This document shows, piece by piece, positions 38,239 to 46,800 of a stretch of DNA of 64,000 bases (the stretch's first letter is position 1; every line of letters begins with the position of its first letter). This DNA comes from JAGQYH01 sp041393015 (lineage in GTDB: Bacteria; Bacteroidota; Bacteroidia; Chitinophagales; JADIYW01), in contig JAWKKV010000005.1 of NCBI GenBank assembly GCA_041393015.1, positions 1-64,000 of the forward strand. The letters are read 5' to 3'. A program made the position numbers and the translations under genes. The notes under the pieces are model-generated. The model was not told the origin of the DNA. It worked only from the letters and a program-made list of their open reading frames with translations, and did not search any database.

Positions 38239-38280
38239 GTGACCTTTTTAAGTTTTTGGCATATAGATATGTCTAAACGA
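38239..38280 (+). promoter_or_regulatory. Conserved cassette promoter, copy 4
   Basis: GTGACCTTT (38239-38247), 12 bases, CATATA (38260-38265), then CTAAACGA. The leader to the chosen ATG (38358) is about 85 bases and again ends ACAGCCAAA(A). Confidence 0.55.
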
Positions 38281-38357
38281 ATTAATAAATTTTAATTGCT
38301 TGAAAAAAAATGGGTAACAAAATCATTCTACAAGTAATTAACCATAAACAGCCAAAA

Positions 38358-38960
38358 ATGAAAAATCTAAAAAATCTTGCACTAGCACTAATCACAGGAT
38401 TAACTTTATTAGCAACATCTTGTTCAACCGATGAAATCGCTCCCACTACTGACGCTTCCAAAGTGATGGAAAGAATTGATATCAAAATAGTTGGAGAAGA
38501 CACTGAATACTTTTACAATGAAAGCCTTCAAGCAGAAGCTTCAAACGATTTAGTAGCCTACAACTTTTATGGCAATCAATCAGAAAAAATTGATTTCATA
38601 GTTAAAATTGATGAATTCAGAACTTTAGTCGTAAAAGTAAGCAACAAATTAAATCCTAACCCATGGGAAGTAATTGATACTTACGGAACATTTACTCCTC
38701 AAGATCAAGACGATAAATATAAACATGCCACTATCGAGTTAATAGACAATCAAAACTCTGAAAACTCAAAATATGTTTCAAATGTTGGAGAGAATATCCC
38801 TCAAGGTGGATTTTTAGATGTATTTAGAATTGAAAAATATAGTGTTGCTAATAAGGAAACGCTTTGCAGACTTAAAAACATCGTTTTGTACCAATTAGAA
38901 GATCCAAACAATACGATAATTATCGATGGAACATTTAGAGGTGCTCTTACCTTTTTATAG
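38358..38960 (+). CDS. Array lipoprotein 4 (unknown tandem family)
   Basis: A 200-residue lipoprotein from the ATG at 38358, which directly follows the conserved ACAGCCAAAA leader and gives a proper signal peptide (lipobox LATSC); an upstream in-frame ATG at 38310 would add 16 residues ahead of the signal. Core motifs match copy 3: ASKVMERIDIKIVGEDT, YNFYGNQSEKIDFIVKI, QDQDDKYKHATIEL, NIPQGGFLDVFRIEKYS, DGTFRGALTFL. Unlike copies 1-3 it has no clear hairpin terminator after the stop. Function unknown. Confidence 0.8.
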   Translation: MKNLKNLALALITGLTLLATSCSTDEIAPTTDASKVMERIDIKIVGEDTEYFYNESLQAEASNDLVAYNFYGNQSEKIDFIVKIDEFRTLVVKVSNKLNPNPWEVIDTYGTFTPQDQDDKYKHATIELIDNQNSENSKYVSNVGENIPQGGFLDVFRIEKYSVANKETLCRLKNIVLYQLEDPNNTIIIDGTFRGALTFL

Positions 38961-39302
38961 AATAAAAAATATAATTTTTGAAAACACAATAAACATTTTT
39001 CGTTAATCAAAGAAAGTACAGATTAAGCAATAGTTACACCTTTTGTCAAATAGCATTAACTTTACTATAAGTCAAAAACAATAAGTAGAAAGACATAAAA
39101 TAGACATCTATATTTGCACCAACAATAGAAAAACAAACAAAACTCCCCTATATTTTTAGAATGATATTAACATTATCGATTAAATCGATAAAAATGAATT
39201 TAGATTTTGTAACTTTTAGTTGAAAAAACGTTATTTTACCAATGTTGAATTCAGCAAAAAAATTGAAAGCTTGCAAATATTTTAGATATTCAATTAAATA
39301 TA
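38961..39302. other. 342-base gene-free stretch before array copy 5
   Basis: No convincing gene. It holds a good -7-type box TATATTTG (39109-39116), a perfect 17-base palindrome TATCGATTAAATCGATA (39174-39190) and GTAACTTTT (39209-39217), a box also found before copy 1. These may be regulatory sites for copy 5. The region is very AT-rich; a 77-codon minus-strand ORF crossing its end is not supported. Confidence 0.5.
39174..39190. promoter_or_regulatory. Perfect palindrome upstream of array copy 5
   Basis: TATCGATT and AATCGATA flank a central A. A perfect 17-base dyad between a -7-like box (39109) and the gene start (39303) is a plausible operator; the regulator is unknown. Confidence 0.35.
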
Positions 39303-39884
39303 ATGCGAAAATTAACTTTACAAATTGCCACGACTTTACTTTTATCTTTGATGATTGTTTCATGTTCAGAGGACACTCCAATTGAAGAAATTAAAGTAAC
39401 TGAGTTTACTAATTTAAAAGTAGAAGGAGATTTAGACTTTATTGATATTCAAACTAGTGAACAAAGTGATGCTAGTAAAGATTTAGTTTATTATAACTAT
39501 CAAGCTTCCTATACAAAGACATTAACATTCAATATTAATTTAGAAAATGGACATATCTTTTCAATAAAGATTTTACACGAAAACTTAGATAAAGTTTGGG
39601 AAACTCCAACAAACTATCCTATTTATCCCGCAAGTGATACAAGTTCCCATTGGAAATATTGCGTAGCACAATATCAAATTTCAGCAGAATCTCCATCATA
39701 TTTCACTCATCTAGGATCCACTTTTCCTAAAGGAACTGACATAGACGCGTTCGAAATAGAATCTTATGATGATCAGAATAAAATAATCAGATGTCGCGTA
39801 AGAGATATGGTTCTGTACAAGAATACTAATGCTAGCGAGTCATTAACTATTAATGGAACTTTCGTTGGTGCTGCAGTATTCTAA
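39303..39884 (+). CDS. Array lipoprotein 5 (diverged paralogue)
   Basis: A 193-residue lipoprotein (lipobox MIVSC, Cys21). It keeps the family skeleton in altered form: SKDLVYYNYQ for the DLVxYNFYG block, NYPIYPASDTSSHWKYCVAQ for the YGTFAPQDQDDKYKYV block, FPKGTDIDAFEIESYD for the PQGGFLDVFRIEKY block, CRVRDMVLYKN and a C-terminal NGTFVGAAVF. This is the oldest or fastest-changing member. Its leader lacks the strong GTGACCTTT element of copies 2-4. Function unknown. Confidence 0.75.
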   Translation: MRKLTLQIATTLLLSLMIVSCSEDTPIEEIKVTEFTNLKVEGDLDFIDIQTSEQSDASKDLVYYNYQASYTKTLTFNINLENGHIFSIKILHENLDKVWETPTNYPIYPASDTSSHWKYCVAQYQISAESPSYFTHLGSTFPKGTDIDAFEIESYDDQNKIIRCRVRDMVLYKNTNASESLTINGTFVGAAVF

Positions 39885-40027
39885 TCAGTAATTTTATTAC
39901 GAATTATAATCGTGTAATTAATTCATCCCTGAATTTATTTTTATCCCCAGAATTAAGGAGAATTATTAAGTTTTCAACAAGCCTATAGATTGCCATATTA
40001 ACAAGCAGTACAGCTGTAAATAGATTT

Positions 40028-40035
40028 TATATTTG
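40028..40035 (+). promoter_or_regulatory. -7 box upstream of gcvP
   Basis: TATATTTG matches the Bacteroidota -7 consensus TANNTTTG, 19 bases before the gcvP ATG. A matching -33 element at usual spacing was not clear. No glycine-riboswitch-like structure was recognised in the 170-base gap. Confidence 0.5.
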
Positions 40036-40054
40036 TGTCCTAAAATAATGGATC

Positions 40055-42904
40055 ATGAGAAAATTTGTTTCTAGACATTTAGGCCCACGAGCAGAGGATG
40101 TTAATACCATGCTTAAAGTTATTGGCGACGCTAGTATTGATGAACTTATTGGCAAAACAATTCCCAACCATATTCGATTCGAGAATAATATTGAAGTTTG
40201 TGAAGAACTAACAGAATATGAATATTTAAAGGAACTAAAAAATGTTTCTTTAAAAAATAAGGTTAATAGAAACCTTATTGGCTTGGGTTACTACAATACT
40301 ATTATACCTGGCGTGATTCAAAGAAATATTTTCGAAAATCCGGGTTGGTACACTCAATATACGCCTTATCAGGCTGAAATAGCACAAGGTCGTTTAGAAG
40401 CGCTACTTAATTTTCAAACAATGGTGAGCGATTTAACCGGCTTACCTATCGCCAATGCTTCGTTACTAGATGAAGGAACCGCTGCAGCAGAAGCCATGCA
40501 AATGCTTTATGCTTTAAAAAATAAGAAGCACAAAAAAGATCCAAAACAAAAATGCTTAATATCTAAAGGAATTTTTCCTCAAACACTTGATGTAATTAAA
40601 AGTAGAGCACTTTCTTATGATATTGAATTAGTATTGGAGTCTCCAACTTTAGATCAATTAAATGATGATCTATTCGCTATAATATTGCAATATCCTGATG
40701 GTGATGGAAAAATTGAAGACTATAGTGCCATCATTGAAAAAGCAAAGTCTCTCGACATTTATGTGATTATGGTGGCAGATATAATGTCGCTAGCATTATT
40801 GAAATCTCCAGGTGAATTGGGAGCTGATGTAGCTGTTGGAAATACACAACGATTTGGTGTTCCGATGGGATTTGGAGGACCACATGCAGCATATTTCGCT
40901 TGCCAAGATGAATTTAAAAGACATATTCCTGGAAGAATCATTGGCGTTTCAGTTGATAAGCATGGAAACAATGCTTTAAGAATGGCACTTCAAACTAGAG
41001 AACAGCACATTAAAAGAGAAAGAGCTACCTCTAACATTTGTACTGCTCAAGCTCTGTTGGCAATTATGGCTGGCATGTATGCCGTTTATCACGGTCCAAA
41101 TGGAATAAAAGAAATTGCAGAAGTTATCCATTTTAATACAGTAAGACTAGCTAACGAACTGAGCAAGTTAGGATTCGATCAAACCAACAACTATTATTTT
41201 GATACCCTAAACATCAAAACAGATCATATTGATCAAATCAGATCATTAGCAGAGTCAAAAGGATATAATTTCAATTATTATACAAAAGGCTCAATTGGCT
41301 TATCGGTTGATGAATCAATTACCCAAAAAGAAATTATTGAAATAGTAGGCATCTTTGCTGAAGCAACAGGCAAAAAAGCATCTTCCAATCTTTTAGCTGA
41401 GCCTGCCAAGCAAATTCCTGTAGAATTGCAAAGAGTTTCTAAATATTTTGAGCATCCTATTTTCAATCAACATCATTCTGAAACAGAAATGTTGAGATAT
41501 ATTAAAAAACTGGAAAATAGAGACTTATCCTTAACTTCTTCAATGATTCCTTTAGGTTCATGTACGATGAAATTAAATGCAACTTCAGAGTTAGTACCGT
41601 TAAGTTGGAGACAGTTTTCAGAGATCCATCCATTTGCTCCTGCCGATCAAGTCCAAGGTTATCTTCAAGTAATTAAAGAATTAGAAGAATACCTTTGCAT
41701 CGTCACAGGATTTGACGCTTGTTCTTTACAACCGAATTCAGGCGCTCAAGGAGAATTTGCTGGGTTAATGGTCATTAAAGCATTTCATGAAGCCAATGGA
41801 GATCACCATAGAAAAATTGCCTTAATTCCTTCGTCAGCTCATGGTACCAATCCAGCTAGTGCAGTAATGGCAGGAATGGAAGTAGTTGTGGTTAAAACCG
41901 ATGAAATGGGAAATATTGACGTTCCTGATCTTATCGCTAAAGCCAATGAATACAAAGACAATTTATCTTGCTTAATGGTTACGTATCCCTCTACGCATGG
42001 AGTTTACGAATCTACTATTAAAGATATTTGTAAAGCCATTCATGATAATGGAGGTAAAGTGTATATGGATGGCGCGAATATGAATGCACAAGTTGGTTTA
42101 ACTTCTCCAGCCATTATTGGAGCTGACGTTTGCCATTTAAACCTACATAAAACATTCGCTATTCCTCACGGAGGTGGAGGTCCTGGAATGGGTCCTATTT
42201 GTGTTACAAAAGACTTAGCAGATTTTTTACCGGGCAATCCACTAGTTAAAACCGGAGGAAGTCGATCAATTCCTGCTATTTCTGCAGCGCCTTGGGGAAG
42301 TGCAAGCATCTTATTAATATCTTATGGTTATATCAAAATGCTCGGCTCTAAAGGTCTAATGGATGCTACAAAGTATGCTATTCTAAATGCCAACTACCTT
42401 AAGTCTCAATTAGAAGATCATTATCCGGTACTTTATGTTGGGGAAAATGGTAAAGTAGCACACGAATTCATTATTGATTTCAGACATTTTAAAGAATTAA
42501 ATATTGAAGTGGCTGATATTGCTAAAAGATTGATGGATTATGGGTTTCACGCTCCTACCGTTTCGTTTCCAGTTGCCGGAACTTTAATGATAGAACCAAC
42601 AGAAAGCGAACCTTTAGCTGAATTGGATAGATTTGTTGATGCTATGGTGGCCATTAAAAAAGAAATAGATGCCATTGCTGATGGAACCTATACAATGGAA
42701 GACAATCCAATTATCAATGCTCCTCATACAGCAGCAACTGTTACAAGTGACGAATGGAATCATTGCTATTCAAGACAAGTTGCTGCTTTCCCAACTAAAT
42801 ACCAATACGAAACTAAATTTTGGCCGTACGTTGGAAAAATTGATAATGGACATGGTGACAGGAATTTGATTTGCACATGCCCTTCTATTGAAGCCTATTC
42901 CTAA
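40055..42904 (+). CDS. gcvP: Glycine dehydrogenase (decarboxylating), P-protein
   Basis: PLP-dependent P-protein of the glycine cleavage system, which decarboxylates glycine and passes the aminomethyl group to the lipoyl H-protein. At 949 residues it is the fused, full-length form rather than split subunits. The N-terminal half starts RHLGPRAEDV and holds IPGVIQRNI; the C-terminal half has SGAQGEFAGLMV and the PLP lysine in NLHKTFAIPHGGGGPG. gcvT and gcvH are not in the window. Monocistronic, with a -7 box at 40028. Confidence 0.97.
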   Translation: MRKFVSRHLGPRAEDVNTMLKVIGDASIDELIGKTIPNHIRFENNIEVCEELTEYEYLKELKNVSLKNKVNRNLIGLGYYNTIIPGVIQRNIFENPGWYTQYTPYQAEIAQGRLEALLNFQTMVSDLTGLPIANASLLDEGTAAAEAMQMLYALKNKKHKKDPKQKCLISKGIFPQTLDVIKSRALSYDIELVLESPTLDQLNDDLFAIILQYPDGDGKIEDYSAIIEKAKSLDIYVIMVADIMSLALLKSPGELGADVAVGNTQRFGVPMGFGGPHAAYFACQDEFKRHIPGRIIGVSVDKHGNNALRMALQTREQHIKRERATSNICTAQALLAIMAGMYAVYHGPNGIKEIAEVIHFNTVRLANELSKLGFDQTNNYYFDTLNIKTDHIDQIRSLAESKGYNFNYYTKGSIGLSVDESITQKEIIEIVGIFAEATGKKASSNLLAEPAKQIPVELQRVSKYFEHPIFNQHHSETEMLRYIKKLENRDLSLTSSMIPLGSCTMKLNATSELVPLSWRQFSEIHPFAPADQVQGYLQVIKELEEYLCIVTGFDACSLQPNSGAQGEFAGLMVIKAFHEANGDHHRKIALIPSSAHGTNPASAVMAGMEVVVVKTDEMGNIDVPDLIAKANEYKDNLSCLMVTYPSTHGVYESTIKDICKAIHDNGGKVYMDGANMNAQVGLTSPAIIGADVCHLNLHKTFAIPHGGGGPGMGPICVTKDLADFLPGNPLVKTGGSRSIPAISAAPWGSASILLISYGYIKMLGSKGLMDATKYAILNANYLKSQLEDHYPVLYVGENGKVAHEFIIDFRHFKELNIEVADIAKRLMDYGFHAPTVSFPVAGTLMIEPTESEPLAELDRFVDAMVAIKKEIDAIADGTYTMEDNPIINAPHTAATVTSDEWNHCYSRQVAAFPTKYQYETKFWPYVGKIDNGHGDRNLICTCPSIEAYS

Positions 42905-43015
42905 AACAATAACAATAGAAAACAGTTAGGTATTATAGGTTACATTAGAATTAAAAGTTACAGGTAAATTAACGATTTATATTTATTTTAATATATTTAT
43001 AACTAAACAAAATGT

Positions 43016-43843
43016 TTGGTAAAAGCCACTTATATACTATATATTTTTGTATTTATTCTACATCCAACTGTTTTATTGGGTCATGGCGACTTACATGAAA
43101 GAATTGAAGTAGCATCTGAAGCTATACAAATAGCTCCTGATAGCGCGGAGCTTTATCTAGAAAGAGGAATTCTTTTCTTTCAACATGAGAAATATAATGA
43201 ATCTATTCATGACCTAAACTATTGTGCAGCTCTCAATTATAACTCACAAAAACTTGATTTAGCATTTGCGAAGGCTAATCTCAAACTAAATAATGCACAA
43301 ACAGCACTATTTTTTTTAGATAAAATCTTAAAAGAAGATCCAAACCATGTTATTACACTGAGATGGAAAGCTAAAGCATTGATGCAGTTGGATCAATACA
43401 CAGAAGCTGCCTACTATTTTGAGAAAGTAATTGAGAAGGCTGATAAAACTTTCACAGAAAACTATATGGAAGCAGCTTTCGCTTGGGAGTACAGTAAACA
43501 TGAAAGAAATATTGAAAATTCGATAGCCATCATTGAAAAAGGTATCGTTGATCTTGGTGATCTTATACTATTTTATGATCGCTTAGTTGATTTAAATCAA
43601 CTTTCAGGCAACATTGACAATGCCATTATTAATCAAAATAAGATTATTGAGTTATCTAACCGAAAGGAAAGACCATACTATCAAAGAGCGTTAATCTATT
43701 TATCAAATGGAAATATAGCAGCGGCTAGAGCTGATTTAACCAAATCAAAAGAAGAAATTGATAAGTTGCCAGAAAGAATTAAAAAAAATAATGCCACGCA
43801 AGTACTAATTAAAAATATTCGAGAAAAAGAATTACTTCTTTAA
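43016..43843 (+). CDS. Exported TPR protein
   Basis: A 275-residue protein with a signal peptide (ending LLGHG) and five or so tetratricopeptide repeats (for example APDSAELYLERGILFFQHEKYNESIHDL and RPYYQRALIYLSNGNIAAARADL). The only start that retains the signal in frame is TTG at 43016; an ATG at 43012 is in a different frame and leads to an early stop, so either TTG is used or there is a small indel. It ends 34 bases before the giant phosphatase gene and could be co-transcribed with it. Likely a periplasmic scaffold. Confidence 0.8.
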   Translation: MVKATYILYIFVFILHPTVLLGHGDLHERIEVASEAIQIAPDSAELYLERGILFFQHEKYNESIHDLNYCAALNYNSQKLDLAFAKANLKLNNAQTALFFLDKILKEDPNHVITLRWKAKALMQLDQYTEAAYYFEKVIEKADKTFTENYMEAAFAWEYSKHERNIENSIAIIEKGIVDLGDLILFYDRLVDLNQLSGNIDNAIINQNKIIELSNRKERPYYQRALIYLSNGNIAAARADLTKSKEEIDKLPERIKKNNATQVLIKNIREKELLL

Positions 43844-43877
43844 TTGAATAATTGTTTTGTTTCATAAAACCAATCTA

Positions 43878-46800
43878 ATGAAAAAAGTAACATTCTACCC
43901 CATTTTATGCCTACTAATATGTTGTATAGGTAGTATTTCTGCACAAGATGTTTTAATTGATTTTGGTAGTAGTTGGAAATACTACGATGCTGGTAACGAA
44001 CCCTCGGGTTCATGGGAAAATACAGGATACAATGATGCTGCCTGGAATTCAGGTAATGCTCAACTCGGATATGGAGATGGAGATGAAACGACTATTTTAA
44101 ATAATACAGCTTATACGCTTTATTTTAGAAAATCATTTAATGTAAATAATGCAGCAGCTTATACTAATATAGACTTAGATTTAGTCTATGACGATGGTGC
44201 TGTTATATATATAAATGGCACAGAAGTTTGGAGGGTAAATATGCCTACCGGCACTATTACATATAATACCTTTACGCCTACTCAACCAGCTGACAATTCG
44301 ACTATTTCAAATACAATTGCCAATAGTTTAGTAAATGGCACCAATGTAATTGCAGTAGAAGTTCATCAAAGAAGTGCCAGTAGTTCAGATATTACTTTTG
44401 ATTTAAAAGCTACTGCCAACTTAGGTACTCCCTCCTCTAACTATATATCTTATGGTGCCAATTGGAAATATTTTGATCTCGGAAGCGAACCAAGTGGCTC
44501 ATGGGAAAACATAGGTTATAATGATGTGGCTTGGAGTTCAGGAAATGCAGAACTAGGATATGGAGATGGAGATGAAGCAACAGTAGTTGGCTTTGGAGGT
44601 GATGGGAACAACAAATATATAACAACTTACTTTAGACATACTTTTAATGCTTCTGGTTTTAACCCTTCAGATTATTTAGAACTCAATTTAAAAAGAGATG
44701 ATGGAGCTGTTGTATATTTAAATGGAACTGAAGTTATGAGGGATGGAATGCCAAATGGAACCATTAACTACTCAACTTTAGCTTCAGTAACACAAGGGAG
44801 TAGTGCAGAAACAACTCCCGTTTCAACATTAGTTTCTGCTAACTTGTTAAATAGTGGCACAAATGTTATCGCTATTGAAATTCATCAAGCTGCAGCAAAT
44901 AGCTCAGACATTACTATGGATTTCGAAATGAATAATGTTGGTCTGGTAAGTACTTCTATAACTCGAGGTCCTTATTTACAAAAAGGCACACCTTCAAGTA
45001 TTGTTGTAAAATGGAGAACATCAACTCCTACTGCTTCTTATATAAATTTTGGTACTACTCTAGGTAATTTAAATTTATCCGTAAATGATTTAACACCAAA
45101 AACAGATCATGAAATAGAAATTACAGGTCTTTCAGCAAACACAAAATATTTTTATGAAGTTGGCACAGGTAATGCAACATTAGTTAATCCAGCAGTAGAT
45201 GTATATTTCAAAACCTCTCCTACTCCAGGTTCATCTCAGCCAATTACCGCATGGATACTAGGAGATTGTGGGACAAAAGATGTAAATCAAAGGAATGTAA
45301 GAGATGCTTATTATAATTACATTGGAAGCAGTCATACTGATATGATACTATTTTTAGGTGATAACGCCTATGAGAGTGGCACAGATAGCGAATATCAAAA
45401 TGCTATTTTCGAAAATATGTATGAAGATAAATTAAAAAGTACAGTGTCGTGGTCTACTTTAGGAAATCATGATGGTTATTCTGCTTCATCAAGTTCTCAA
45501 TCAGGTCCTTATTATGATATATTTTCTTTCCCAACTTCCGGAGAAGCCGGAGGATTAGCTTCAGGCACTGAAGCATATTATTCTTACGATTATGGCAACA
45601 TTCACTTTATTGTTTTAGAATCATACGATACTGACAGAAGTATAGGTGGCGCCATGTACAATTGGTGCTTAGCTGACATTCAGAATACTACTGCTGAATG
45701 GATTGTTGCTTTTTGGCATCATCCTCCTTACACTAAAGGTTCTCATGATTCTGACACAGAAGGCGAGTTAATAGATATGAGGGCAAATTTCTTACCAATG
45801 CTTGAAAGCAATGGTGTAGATTTAGTTTTATCGGGCCATAGCCACTCATATGAAAGATCATATTTCTTAAATGGACATTATGGCTCTTCAGGATCTTTCA
45901 ATATTAATTCAAATACAGTAGGTGCTACGGGTAATGGGGATGGTAAAATTGATGGAGACGGAGCGTACTCAAAAGAAACAACAGGACCTTTAGCTGGCGA
46001 TGGAGCGGTATATATTACTGCTGGATCTTCAGGAAAAGTTACAGGTTCTTTAACTCAGCATAATGCCATGTATGAGTTTTTATACCAAAGAGGAAGTGTT
46101 GTATTAGAAGTTGATGGATCTATTATGGATGTAAAATTCATTCATGAAAGTGGGTCAATAAATGACTATTTCACTATAGAAAAACCTAACCAAGATTGTG
46201 GTAATGGCAATTTTGTTGGTGATTCTTGTGATGATGGCGACCCTTGTACAACAGGAGATGTTTACAATAGTAATTGCAATTGTGTTGGTACAACTGGAGA
46301 TGATGACGGCGATGGAGTATGTAATGTTTTAGATCAATGTCCAGGTTTAGATGATGCATTGATTGGAACAGCTTGTGACGATGGAAACACCTGCACAAGT
46401 AATGATACTTACGACGCTAATTGTGGATGTACTGGTACACCTGATATCGATACAGATGGTGATGGAATTTGTGATGCTAATGACCAATGTCCTGGCACAG
46501 ACGATGCATTAATTGGTACTTCTTGTGATGATGGTAATGCTTCAACCTCAAATGACATTTATGATAATTCTTGTAATTGTGTTGGAACGCCTTGTCCTAC
46601 TGCAGGAACAGCCTGTAATGATGGCAATCCACAAACTATAAATGATGTAGAAGATGGTAATTGTAATTGTGCAGGAATTCCAGGTGGCGTACCTCTTACT
46701 ACATGTATAAGCATTACAAGTGGACAAGACGATGTAGAAGAAAATGAAAATACCGGAGCTGTCTATAATAATAGCTCTGATATAGAATTAGTGTATGATA

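Noticed and set aside
39148..39381. A 77-codon minus-strand ORF upstream of array copy 5
   Set aside because: It overlaps the start and signal peptide of copy 5 and shows no recognisable features.
39885..40054. Glycine riboswitch before gcvP
   Set aside because: No recognisable glycine-aptamer core; only AT-rich sequence and a -7 box.
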